From DASXSB01 sp036506275 (GTDB taxonomy: Bacteria; Methylomirabilota; Methylomirabilia; Rokubacteriales; CSP1-6): DNA of 42,847 nucleotides. The notes below the pieces were generated by a model, which searched no databases, was not told where the DNA came from, and was given only the letters and a program-made list of their open reading frames with translations. The position numbers and the translations under genes are program-made. Location: assembly GCA_036506275.1 (NCBI GenBank), contig DASXSB010000091.1, forward strand, positions 1-42,847. Direction: 5' to 3'. Below are positions 8,229 to 15,801 of the stretch, one piece after another (the stretch's first letter is position 1; each line of letters begins with the position of its first letter).

Positions 8229-9169
8229 GACGGGCGCGGGCGACGGCGCAGCGCGCCCATCAGTCCCTGAGGCAGGAAGGAGATGACCAGCATCAGCACG
8301 AGGCCGTACACCATGACGTCCACGCCGGCGCGCCCGCGGAGGGCGGCCCGTGAGAGCTCCGAGAGCGGCGTGAGGACAAACGACCCGAGGAGGGGGCCGA
8401 GCACGGTGCCGGCACCGCCCACGATGGCCTGCAGCAAACCCTGGATGGACACGGCGGGGCCGAACGTGATCGTGGGATCGATGTAGGCGAAGTACTGCGC
8501 GTAGAACGTTCCCCCGAGCGCGGTGAGGAACGACGAGGCCGCCATCGCCCGTAGTTTCATGCCGAGCGCGTCCACGCCCGCTGCCTCCGCGGCGTCCTCG
8601 TTTTCTCGGATCGCGCGGAGCGAGTAGCCGAGCTTGCTGCGCTCGAGCCGCCGCGTGATCCACACCGCCCCCACCGCCATGGCGAGGATCACGTAGTAAT
8701 AAGGAAGCTTGCCCGCGAACACGAAATCGAGGGGCGCGGGTGTGCGCGTCGGGATGACGAGGCCGAGCGACGAGCCGGCGGCCTTGGTGTTCACGGCCAC
8801 CACCCGCAGCATCTCCGCGAAGGCGAGCGTGACCAGCGAGAAGTACGGCCCGCGCAGGCCGTAGCGAAAGGAGAGGTAACCGGCGAAGAGGCCGAAGGCG
8901 GCGGCGAGGACGCCGCCCGCCACCATGCCGAGCCACGGCGTGATGCCGAGGCGCAGGAACAGCAGCGTGGACGTGTAGGCGCCGATGCCGAAGTAGGCGG
9001 CGTGACCGAACGAGAACTGCCCGGCGTAGCCGCCGAGGATGTTCCAGGCCGCGCCCAGGTAGCCGAACAGCATCACGCTGATCAAGATCTCGAGGAAGTA
9101 CGGGGGCAGGAACGGAGGCGCCGCGAGCAGAAGCGCGAGCGCGAGGCCGGCCCACGCTTCAGCGGCCAT
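8225..9169 (-). CDS. livM: branched-chain amino acid type ABC importer permease, LivM
   Basis: A 314-residue polytopic inner-membrane permease. The LivM signature segment is near the N-terminus: LGAAWNILGGYAGQFSFGHA followed by AYFGIGAYTSTLL. The coupling region has the SLRAIRENEDAAEAAGVD motif typical of LivM, and the C-terminus ends in FLPQGLMGALRRR. The start overlaps the livH 3' end by 11 bp and the stop overlaps the livG ATG by 4 bp, so it is tightly packed in the operon. Substrate specificity within the HAAT family (branched-chain or other amino acids, amides, urea) cannot be read from the permease. Confidence 0.95.
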   Translation of the reverse strand: MAAEAWAGLALALLLAAPPFLPPYFLEILISVMLFGYLGAAWNILGGYAGQFSFGHAAYFGIGAYTSTLLFLRLGITPWLGMVAGGVLAAAFGLFAGYLSFRYGLRGPYFSLVTLAFAEMLRVVAVNTKAAGSSLGLVIPTRTPAPLDFVFAGKLPYYYVILAMAVGAVWITRRLERSKLGYSLRAIRENEDAAEAAGVDALGMKLRAMAASSFLTALGGTFYAQYFAYIDPTITFGPAVSIQGLLQAIVGGAGTVLGPLLGSFVLTPLSELSRAALRGRAGVDVMVYGLVLMLVISFLPQGLMGALRRRPRPS

Positions 9170-10034
9170 GGCCGCCTCCGAAGAGGCCCGCCGGCCGAAA
9201 GAGCAGCACGAGGACGAACAGCGCGAAGACCACGAGCTGCTTCAGCGAGCCCGGGAGCAGCGTGGCGCCGAGCGACTCCGCCAGGCCCACGATGAAGCCG
9301 CCGGCGAGGGCGCCCACGAAGTTGCCCATGCCGCCCAGCACCACCACCACGAACGCCATGATGTTGAACGACTCCCCGACGTCGGGAGCGACGTAGAAGA
9401 ACGGCGTCACCAGCGCGCCCGCCACCGCCACACATCCGGCGCCGATCCCGAAGGCGACGGCACGGATGCGCCGGACGTCGATGCCCATGAGCATGGCGCC
9501 TTCCGGCTCTTCCGAGAGGGCGCGGATGGCCTTGCCCACGTCGGTCAGCCGCAGGAACGCGAAGAGCGCGAGCGCCATCACGACCGCTCCCGCGCAGGCC
9601 ACGAGCCGCGGGACCTCCACCAGCGCGTCGCCGATGACGAACGAGGCGCCCGCGTACGCCGGCCGCACGGTTCGGAAATCGCCCTGCCACAGCACGAGGG
9701 CGAGGTTCTCGAGAAAGAGCGCGAGGCCGAGCGTGAGCAGAAGCTGGTTGTGCTCGGCGGCGCGACGGTTCGGCTCGATCACGACCCGTTGCACGACCAT
9801 CCCGAGCGCGAAGAACGCGGGCCCGGTTATCAAGACGCAAAGGTAGGGGTCGACACCGAGCAACGTGAAGAGCCAGTAGGCGGCGTACATCCCGAGCATC
9901 ATCACGGCGCCGTGCGCGAAATTGATGATGCGCAGCACGCCGAAGATCAGGGACAAACCGGAGGCGACGAGCCCGTACACGCCTCCGAGCAGGAAGCCGC
10001 TGACGGCGGCCTGCAGCAGGAGGTCGCCCGTCAC
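9159..10034 (-). CDS. livH: branched-chain amino acid type ABC importer permease, LivH
   Basis: A 291-residue polytopic inner-membrane permease. LivH hallmarks are GLVASGLSLIFGVLRIINFA followed by HGAVMMLGMYAAYW, the ERVVIEPNR-like segment (VVQRVVIEPNRRAAE), and KAIRALSEEPEGAMLMGID, the HAAT coupling helix. The C-terminus FRPAGLFGG is family-typical. It lies 18 bp downstream of the binding-protein gene and overlaps livM by 11 bp. It forms the translocation channel together with LivM. Confidence 0.95.
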   Translation of the reverse strand: MTGDLLLQAAVSGFLLGGVYGLVASGLSLIFGVLRIINFAHGAVMMLGMYAAYWLFTLLGVDPYLCVLITGPAFFALGMVVQRVVIEPNRRAAEHNQLLLTLGLALFLENLALVLWQGDFRTVRPAYAGASFVIGDALVEVPRLVACAGAVVMALALFAFLRLTDVGKAIRALSEEPEGAMLMGIDVRRIRAVAFGIGAGCVAVAGALVTPFFYVAPDVGESFNIMAFVVVVLGGMGNFVGALAGGFIVGLAESLGATLLPGSLKQLVVFALFVLVLLFRPAGLFGGGHGR

Positions 10035-10052
10035 CTCCGGCTCAGGGCGACG

Positions 10053-11282
10053 CTAACCGTGCCACTTGGGGACGGGGAACACCGGTTTCGCTTCCGCGAA
10101 GCGCGCCGGTCCCACCACCACCGGCCTCCCGTTCTGCACCTGAAGGAGGGCCGGGCTGGCGTTGGCGTTCTCGCCGGTGTCGTCGAACTTGATCGCGTCC
10201 TGGGGCAGGATGTGGTCGGCGAGATTCGTCCGCGCGATCGCATCCCGTAGCTTGTCGCGGTCGGTTGACGCCGCCCGCTCCAGCGCGTCGCGCAGCACGC
10301 CGATCACGGTGTAGGCCTGCACGCCGTGCGAGGTGAGGGTGGCGTTGAAACGCTTCTGGTAGGCGTCGAACACGGCTTTCGCCCGCGGTGACTGCGGATT
10401 GTGCCAGTAGTTGCCGTCGAAGAGATTGTCCGTGAGCTCGCGGTTGTCCGCGATGAATTTCGGGTTCGAGTAGGCGGCGTTGGCGAGGCCGACGAGGGCG
10501 TGGACGCCGATGCGCAGCTTGGCTGCCGTCTCCGCGATGATCTTGGAATCGCCATAGTACCCGCTGATCACGAGCAGGTCCGGCTTGGCCGCCTTCACCT
10601 TCGAGAGCTCCGCCGTGAAATCGGGCGACTTGAGGTTGTAGGGGATGCGCTGCACGAGCGTGTAGCCGAGCTTGCCCGCGAAACTCTCGACGTGGTTGCC
10701 CATGGTGGTGCCGAAGTTTCCGTCCTCGTGCATCATGGCCACGCGCTTGATGGCGACCCCGGCCGCCTTCGCCATCTCGATCATGTTGTTCATGGTGAGC
10801 GTCGACATCGCCTTGCCGTTCGGCTGCACGCGGAACACGTAGCGCAGGCCGCCTTCGGTGAGGTTGTCGGCGACGGCGGCGAGCAACATGAACGGCGTGC
10901 GATTCTTCTCGGTGACCTGCCGCACGGAGTAGGCGACAAGGCTGGAGAAGGGGCCGATGAGCGCGGACACGCCCTGGTCGATCAGCCGCGCCGCCTCGGA
11001 GTTGCCGAGCTCCACTTTCTGCTGCGTGTCGCCGGGCAGCAGCGTGAGCTTGGCCCCCTCCAGCGACTTGATCCCGCCCGCGTTGTTGACCTCGTCGAGC
11101 GCGAGCTGGAGGCCGTTGAGGGAGAGCTGCGCCTCGAAGGCCAGCGGTCCCGTCATGGGCAGGATGTAGCCGAGCTTGACCTCTTTGGCTTGGGCGCGAC
11201 CAATGGCGGGCAACGCCCCGAGCGCGGCCACTGCGCCCGCCGTCTGGAGAAAGGCGCGCCGGCTCACACGTTCTCTCCGCAT
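10053..11282 (-). CDS. branched-chain amino acid type ABC importer binding protein, LivJ/LivK-like
   Basis: A 409-residue periplasmic binding protein of the Peripla_BP_6 family. The N-terminus MRRERVSRRAFLQTAGAVAA is a twin-arginine (Tat) signal with the SRRAFLQ motif, so export in folded form is likely, with cleavage near GRAQA. The mature domain starts with KEVKLGYILPMTGPLAFEAQ, and the family region ALIGPFSSLVAYSVRQVTEK is clear. The ATG at 11282 has GGGAGG 6 nt upstream and lies about 30 nt downstream of a sigma70-type promoter (11314-11343). It heads the liv operon. The ligand is not predictable: this family binds branched-chain and other amino acids, amides, urea and aromatic acids. Confidence 0.93.
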   Translation of the reverse strand: MRRERVSRRAFLQTAGAVAALGALPAIGRAQAKEVKLGYILPMTGPLAFEAQLSLNGLQLALDEVNNAGGIKSLEGAKLTLLPGDTQQKVELGNSEAARLIDQGVSALIGPFSSLVAYSVRQVTEKNRTPFMLLAAVADNLTEGGLRYVFRVQPNGKAMSTLTMNNMIEMAKAAGVAIKRVAMMHEDGNFGTTMGNHVESFAGKLGYTLVQRIPYNLKSPDFTAELSKVKAAKPDLLVISGYYGDSKIIAETAAKLRIGVHALVGLANAAYSNPKFIADNRELTDNLFDGNYWHNPQSPRAKAVFDAYQKRFNATLTSHGVQAYTVIGVLRDALERAASTDRDKLRDAIARTNLADHILPQDAIKFDDTGENANASPALLQVQNGRPVVVGPARFAEAKPVFPVPKWHG

Positions 11283-11313
11283 TGGAAGCCTCCCTGCCCC
11301 GCCGGGCGCGGCT

Positions 11314-11343
11314 AAGCTACACTCCGGCGGCGAGAGGTGTCAA
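11314..11343 (-). promoter_or_regulatory. sigma70-type promoter of the liv operon
   Basis: On the minus strand a perfect -35 (TTGACA, 11343-11338) is followed by an 18-bp spacer and TAGCTT (11319-11314). This places the transcription start roughly 25 nt before the livJ ATG, leaving room for its Shine-Dalgarno. The -35 is perfect and the -10 weak. Confidence 0.6.
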
Positions 11344-11431
11344 CGTGAGCCGTCGCGCGTGTAGGTTTCCTCGAAGCTGCGCACGCGCCGAGATTTTCCC
11401 GCTGGCATGTGCCACGTCGGTTCCGGCTAAC

Positions 11432-11641
11432 TCAGTGTTTCTGGAGCACCGACCCTTCGGGACCGGTGGACGACGTTGGAGTGCCCTGTTGCCGGCCCAG
11501 AGGCTTCTGATGCTGCGCGATCACTTGATTCCAGCGCTCGCGCCGTTCCGCCGACTCGGCCTTGAGCTGGTCACCGCGGTGAAACAGCGCCGACGCGCGC
11601 TGGCGGAAAAACGACACGCGAGAAAATAGGGCTTGTATCAT
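11432..11641 (-). CDS. hypothetical small protein (doubtful)
   Basis: A 69-residue, Arg/Gln-rich, presumably cytoplasmic product starting MIQALFSRVSFFRQRASALF. I recognise no domain. In its favour are a Shine-Dalgarno-like GAGG 6 nt before the ATG and the lack of any competing gene on either strand. Against it are its short length and low-complexity C-terminus. It lies upstream of the liv operon on the same strand, about 90 bp before the liv -35 box. Confidence 0.35.
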   Translation of the reverse strand: MIQALFSRVSFFRQRASALFHRGDQLKAESAERRERWNQVIAQHQKPLGRQQGTPTSSTGPEGSVLQKH

Positions 11642-12008
11642 GGCGCACCTCGTGGAGGCAGTCTGGTATGGCTCGTACCACTCCCGTCATGGCAATCTCG
11701 GCTGCCGTCGAGGTCGTCAAGGGCGGGGATCAGCACGTCTGAATTTACCCGTTGCCGTGCGCCGTGTGTATTGGACCTTCGTCTACGCCCGGGTTTTCGG
11801 CGCGCGCTTGGGCGGATTGGACCTAGGTCCAATGGCGGGGGCGAATGGTGTCCGCTAAGGTAAGACCACTGAATACCCACCGTGCTCCGCATCGATTTGC
11901 TCTGGAGTCTCGAGGGACGACGGTCGTTCCGCGCGTTGCAGCGGCGATGATCGACGTCATCGTAGTCACCGCGACGGTGGTCATGGTTTCCAACGGAGGA
12001 GCGACCCG
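11642..12008. other. 367-bp non-coding stretch with palindrome
   Basis: Short overlapping ORFs exist on both strands here, but none has a recognisable domain or a convincing start. The stretch is less GC-rich than its neighbours. Its clearest structure is the 18-bp palindrome at 11816-11833 with a matching half-site at 11770-11778. A shorter inverted repeat (CACCG-CGA-CGGTG) follows near 11968-11980. I see no tRNA or recognisable riboswitch. Confidence 0.5.
11770..11833. promoter_or_regulatory. perfect 18-bp palindrome with an upstream half-site: candidate operator
   Basis: Bases 11816-11833 read ATTGGACCTAGGTCCAAT, a perfect dyad. The half-site ATTGGACCT recurs at 11770-11778, 46 bp upstream in direct orientation. 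Dyads of this size without a spacer are typical of homodimeric repressor operators or recombinase sites. It lies in a gene-free patch between the small ORF at 11432-11641 and the one at 12009-12296. The cognate protein is unknown. Confidence 0.4.
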
Positions 12009-12296
12009 ATGATACGCGCGCGACCGGTGTCGAGACCCGATAAGAGCCTGGTACCCCCGGCGGCTCCTGTCATCCCGGGCAGCGACCATGAAGCGCTGAC
12101 GCACGCCTACAAGACGGGCCTGATTTCTGGATGGAGGCTCGATGCTGAGGGCCGTTACCGCATCACGTTGGCCGATAATCGTGACGACTTTATCGAGATG
12201 GCGAAGCTGACGGCTCATCTCGCGCACCTGCGCAAAAGCAGCGCCATCGTGAAATCCAACCCGACCCCTTCCCGACCGTCATCTCCGCAGCGATGA
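12009..12296 (+). CDS. hypothetical small protein
   Basis: A 95-residue product of unknown family. The start is supported by GGAGGAG about 8 nt upstream of the ATG. The middle (GLISGWRLDAEGRYRITLAD) looks like a small beta-hairpin region, followed by a helix (DFIEMAKLTAHLAHLRKSS) and a Pro/Ser-rich tail. No signal peptide or membrane segment. It is isolated on the plus strand and converges with the enolase-superfamily gene 51 bp further on. Real coding is plausible but unproven. Confidence 0.5.
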   Translation: MIRARPVSRPDKSLVPPAAPVIPGSDHEALTHAYKTGLISGWRLDAEGRYRITLADNRDDFIEMAKLTAHLAHLRKSSAIVKSNPTPSRPSSPQR

Positions 12297-12347
12297 GCCG
12301 TAGTCCTCGCGAGGCTTGAAGCTCACCCGGGAGTGGCCGGCCTCGAG

Positions 12348-13427
12348 CTAGCTGGTCCGGTACTTCTCGATGGCGCCGCGCGCGAGGGCGAGTCCGTGCC
12401 CGGGGCGGTCAGGAATGCGGAAGTGACCGTCCTCGCACGCCGGCATTCCCTCGAAGAGGTCGGGCGGAGTCCAGTCGATGAACTCCACCAGAAAGCCGTT
12501 CGAAAGCGCGCCCACGATGTGGAGCGAGAGCTCGTGCACCACGTGCGGCGACAGGGCCACCTGGTGGGCGGCGGCGAGGTGGCCGATGCGCAAGGTCTCG
12601 CTGAAGCCGTTGGCGCGGCAGACGTCGGGCATCAGGTAACGCGCGGCCCGCCGCTCCAGCAGCTCGCGGAACTCGAAGCGCGTGTAGTTGTTCTCTCCCG
12701 TCGCGACCGGGATGCGGATAGAGTGGGCGACCTCCGCGCAGGCGGCGATGTCGTCGGCGAGCACGGGTTCCTCGTACCAGACGAGGTCGAGGTCTTCGAG
12801 CAGCGCGGCCTGGCGCTGGTTGCCGAGGACGTCGAGCTTCTGGTTCACGTCCACCATGAGCCGCACGCCGTCGCCGAGCGCGCGGCGCACCGCCTCCACG
12901 CGCTTGCGATTCTCGCGCGGATCGGGATGATGGATCTTCATCTTGTAGTAGCGGCAGCCGAGCCGTGCATAGCGCTCTGCTTCGCCGAGCAAGTCCTCGA
13001 GCGCATAGTTCGGCCAGCCGCCGCTGCCGTAGGTGGGGACGCGATCGGTCACGGCGCCCCAGAGCTTGTACAGAGGAAGGCTCGCGGCCTTGCCGGCGAT
13101 GTCCCAGAGCCCGATGTCGAGCGCCGACAGCGCGTAGGCGGCGATCCCCTGACGCTTGATGCCGCGGTCGCCGCGGTACATCCGCTCCCAGAGGCGTTCC
13201 ACGAACAGCGGGTCTTGCCCCACGAGGAGCGGAGCGAGACGGCTGTCGAGGTAGACCTTGATCGCCTCCGCGCCGCCGCCGCCGAAGGCCAGGCTATAGC
13301 CGAGCCCGGTGACGCCGGCGTCGGTCGTGATGTGTGCCACCACCAGCTTGTGATGAGGGAACTCGAGCGCGATCGGCTTCGCGGTGGGCACTGTGAGGAC
13401 GCAGCTCTCGACGCCCGTCACCTTCAT
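12348..13427 (-). CDS. mandelate racemase / muconate lactonizing enzyme family protein
   Basis: A 359-residue enolase-superfamily enzyme: an N-terminal capping domain (1 to ~125) and a (beta/alpha)7beta barrel. Visible active-site elements are the K-x-K base motif in YYKMKIHHPD, metal ligands Asp in LMVDVNQ, Glu in WYEEPV and Glu in ATGENNYTRFEF, and a conserved His region SPHVVHELSLH. KxK plus His places it in the mandelate racemase-like subgroup, whose members racemise or dehydrate hydroxy-acids; the substrate cannot be named. The frame continues upstream, but the ATG at 13427 overlaps the preceding stop as ATGA and gives the standard opening MKVTGVESCVLTVPTAKPI. It is the last gene of the second importer operon, so its substrate may be what that importer brings in. 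Confidence 0.9.
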   Translation of the reverse strand: MKVTGVESCVLTVPTAKPIALEFPHHKLVVAHITTDAGVTGLGYSLAFGGGGAEAIKVYLDSRLAPLLVGQDPLFVERLWERMYRGDRGIKRQGIAAYALSALDIGLWDIAGKAASLPLYKLWGAVTDRVPTYGSGGWPNYALEDLLGEAERYARLGCRYYKMKIHHPDPRENRKRVEAVRRALGDGVRLMVDVNQKLDVLGNQRQAALLEDLDLVWYEEPVLADDIAACAEVAHSIRIPVATGENNYTRFEFRELLERRAARYLMPDVCRANGFSETLRIGHLAAAHQVALSPHVVHELSLHIVGALSNGFLVEFIDWTPPDLFEGMPACEDGHFRIPDRPGHGLALARGAIEKYRTS

Positions 13428-14089
13428 GGCTGAACCGTCTTCACGTAGACGCCGGGCGAGCCCGCGGCATGGCGCATGTACCCGCGCATCTTCTCTGAGA
13501 TCGGCACTGCATCGCGCTGACGGTTCCACTCCGCGCTCTCGGACACTTTGGGATTCTCGAACTCGTAGAAGGTGAGGTACGTGGGCGCGCCGCTCACGGC
13601 CCGATAGCGGCGGCCGCGGATGACGCCCGGCACCTTCTCGTAGTTCGGGACGTAGATCGTGTTGTACCAGGTGTTCCACTCGTCATCGACGTCGCCGGGG
13701 ACGTCCATGCGCCCGAGCTGGAGCGCCGGCGCCGGGTCGCTGGCGGCGATCGGCGGCGTCAGCGCGCGGGGATGGATCATCGTGTACACGTTGCGGATGT
13801 AGGTGGTGCCGATGGCCTGGGGCCCGAAACGCTTCGTCCCCTCCGTCGGGTTGGCCTGCACGCGCCGGTACGCGTCGCTCTCGAGGACGCCGACGTTCTC
13901 GAGCTCGTAGACGGCGAGGTGCTTCGGCCCTCCCTTCACCGCCTCGTAGCGGGCGCCGCTCAGGAAGCCGGGGATCGCGAGCCGCTCCGGCAGGTGCTCG
14001 TCGTTGTACCAGCGGTTGAAGTCCTTCTCCTTGTCGGCCGGAACGTCCGCCCACACCATCAAGAGCCCGGTGCCTCGCTTGTTCGCCAT
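13424..14089 (-). CDS. duplicated dimeric alpha/beta-barrel-type protein
   Basis: A 221-residue protein made of two related ferredoxin-like repeats. Repeat 1 (~residues 8-80) has KDFNRWYNDEHLPERLAIPG; repeat 2 (~120-195) has DEWNTWYNTIYVPNYEKVPG. Each repeat ends with a tyrosine-rich strand (LAVYELEN / LTFYEFEN). This W-Y-N-x-x-x-x-P pattern is common in small monooxygenase/EthD-like barrels, but no catalytic role can be assigned. The ATG at 14089 has AAAGGAGA upstream; codons further 5' fall inside the palindromic repeat and are not used. It overlaps the enolase-superfamily gene by 4 bp, so the two proteins are probably made together. Confidence 0.75.
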   Translation of the reverse strand: MANKRGTGLLMVWADVPADKEKDFNRWYNDEHLPERLAIPGFLSGARYEAVKGGPKHLAVYELENVGVLESDAYRRVQANPTEGTKRFGPQAIGTTYIRNVYTMIHPRALTPPIAASDPAPALQLGRMDVPGDVDDEWNTWYNTIYVPNYEKVPGVIRGRRYRAVSGAPTYLTFYEFENPKVSESAEWNRQRDAVPISEKMRGYMRHAAGSPGVYVKTVQP

Positions 14090-14099
14090 GTCCCTCTCC

Positions 14100-14233
14100 T
14101 TTGTAGCGGGGTCCGCGTGCCCGGGACCGCCGCAGGTGGGCTGTATCCCGGTACGCGTGGCCCCGGTTTGTAGCGGGGTCCGCGTGCCCGGAACCGCCGC
14201 AGGTGGGCTGTCTCCAGGCACGCGTGGCCCCGC
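14100..14233. repeat. two tandem 67-bp copies of a palindromic (REP-like) element
   Basis: Copy 1 (14100-14166) and copy 2 (14167-14233) are almost identical, with a period of exactly 67 bp and about four substitutions plus divergent ends. Each copy is itself an imperfect inverted repeat: a left arm beginning GCGGGGTCCGCGTGCCCGG and a right arm ending ACGCGTGGCCCC flank a GCCGCAGGTGGGCTG loop. The array fills almost all of the space between the binding-protein stop (14240) and the Shine-Dalgarno of the next gene, so the transcript would carry two GC-rich hairpins inside the operon. It resembles REP/BIME elements that stabilise upstream mRNA or cause partial termination. Confidence 0.85.
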
Positions 14234-14239
14234 TCCTGA

Positions 14240-15769
14240 CTACTTCGCGACAGTCATCTCGGACCCGATCAGGCGATAATCGGCGCGCGGCTTGAAGGTC
14301 ATGCGCTTGGACACGCCGTAGATCACGACTTCCTGGAAGAGCTCCAGCCACGGCTTCTCGTCGTGAACGATGCGGGTCGCCTCCGTGTACAGCTCCTTGC
14401 GCTTCTTCTCGTCGAGCGTGTACCGCGCTTGCTCCATGAGGTCGTGGAACCGCTGGCCGGGCTGGTTGCCCGCCCAGTACTTGCCCTGGAACCCGCTCGG
14501 GTGGAAGAGCCGCCACAGGCTGCCGTCGGCATCGAGGAGCGTGGACTGGGGATTGATCAGCATCAGGCTGTTGGGCGGCAACGTCCGCTCGTTGTTCATC
14601 TTCTGCCGGGCCGCCATCTCCATCATCTCGATGCGGGCGCGGATCCCGACCTTCGACCAGCTATCGGCGATGGTCTCGAGGAGCTGCTTGTCGTTGACCA
14701 TGGTGCCGCTTCCCGCGTAGAGCGTGACGTCGATGCCGCTCGCGTGGCCCGCCTCCGCCAGGAGCTTCCGCGCGCGCTCGGGATCGTAGGGATACGGCTT
14801 CAGCTCCGGGTTGTAGCCGAAGTCGGTGTCCGCGAGCCCGCCGCTGAAGGGCTTGCCCTGCCCGGCATAGAGGTTCTTCACGATCGAGTGCACGTCCATC
14901 GCATAGTGCATGGCCTGCCGCACGCGCTTGTCGGAGGCGGGGGGCTGGGTGGTGTTGATCGCGAACGTGACCGTGCGCGTGGCCGGCACCGTGAGCGTGC
15001 GGATGATCTTCATCTGGTCCGGCAGCACGTTGGTGATGACGTCGACCTCGCTGCGCTGAAGCGCGCTCAGCCGCGCGAAGTCGTCCGGGATCGGCTTCCA
15101 GACGATGCGGTCGACGGCGGGGGGCTTGCCGCCCCAGCCCCACCAGTCGCGATTCGCCTCCATCACGAGCTGGTCGTCCTTCGTCCACGAGATGAATCGG
15201 TAGGCGCCGGAGCCGACTGGCTTGCGCGCGAGTTCCTTCGCCCCCTCGTCGCTCGCGAAGCGGGCGGGATAGATGTAGCCGCCCATCTGCGCCATGCGCA
15301 CGGGCATCAGCGGATCCGGTTTCTTGGTCACGATCCGGAGCGCGGTCGGCCCCGTCACCTCGATGGCCTCGATGGTCGCGAACCCGGCCGCCACCACGCT
15401 CTTGCCCGGCGTGCGCGCGCGCTCGTACACCGCCTTGACGTCCTCCGCCGTGAGCGGGGTTCCGTCGTGGAATTTGACGCCGGGACGCAGCGTGATGTCC
15501 CAGGTGGTGTCGTTGACGCTCTTCCACGCGGTGGCGAGGCCGGGCCGGAGCTTGAGCGCGGTGTCCCAGCGCGTGAGCGTGTCGTAGAGGTTGACGAAGT
15601 AGTTCACGGTGAGGACCTGCGTCGACCGCGCGGGATCCATCGTCGTCGCGTCCGCGGGTTGGGCGATCGTGATCTCGACGCCCCGCTGCGCGTCCGCCGG
15701 CAACACCGCGAGCACCAGCGCAGCGGCGAAGAGGAGGTAGAGACCCCAGCGCATCGACGTCGTCACCAT
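14240..15769 (-). CDS. peptide-type ABC importer substrate-binding protein (SBP_bac_5)
   Basis: A 509-residue periplasmic solute-binding protein. The signal peptide is MVTTSMRWGLYLLFAAALVL with cleavage near PADAQ. The mature start VEITIAQPADATTMDPARST and the signature region WDITLRPGVKFHDGTPLTAE followed by DVKAVYERAR are standard for the DppA/OppA/GsiB family. The frame is open upstream to 15925, but the ATG at 15769 has AAAGGAG and a proper signal peptide. It follows the DppC-type permease gene by 32 bp and precedes the tandem repeat. It shares family but little close sequence with the binding protein at 5177-6736, so the two importers should differ in ligand. Confidence 0.92.
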   Translation of the reverse strand: MVTTSMRWGLYLLFAAALVLAVLPADAQRGVEITIAQPADATTMDPARSTQVLTVNYFVNLYDTLTRWDTALKLRPGLATAWKSVNDTTWDITLRPGVKFHDGTPLTAEDVKAVYERARTPGKSVVAAGFATIEAIEVTGPTALRIVTKKPDPLMPVRMAQMGGYIYPARFASDEGAKELARKPVGSGAYRFISWTKDDQLVMEANRDWWGWGGKPPAVDRIVWKPIPDDFARLSALQRSEVDVITNVLPDQMKIIRTLTVPATRTVTFAINTTQPPASDKRVRQAMHYAMDVHSIVKNLYAGQGKPFSGGLADTDFGYNPELKPYPYDPERARKLLAEAGHASGIDVTLYAGSGTMVNDKQLLETIADSWSKVGIRARIEMMEMAARQKMNNERTLPPNSLMLINPQSTLLDADGSLWRLFHPSGFQGKYWAGNQPGQRFHDLMEQARYTLDEKKRKELYTEATRIVHDEKPWLELFQEVVIYGVSKRMTFKPRADYRLIGSEMTVAK

Positions 15770-15801
15770 GTCAGCTCCTTTTCGAGCGGAGATCGGCGCG
15801 C

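Noticed and set aside
11638..11892. Overlapping short ORFs on both strands in the gene-poor patch
   Set aside because: No domain, no convincing ribosome site, and one of them would read straight through the palindrome; coding is not supported.
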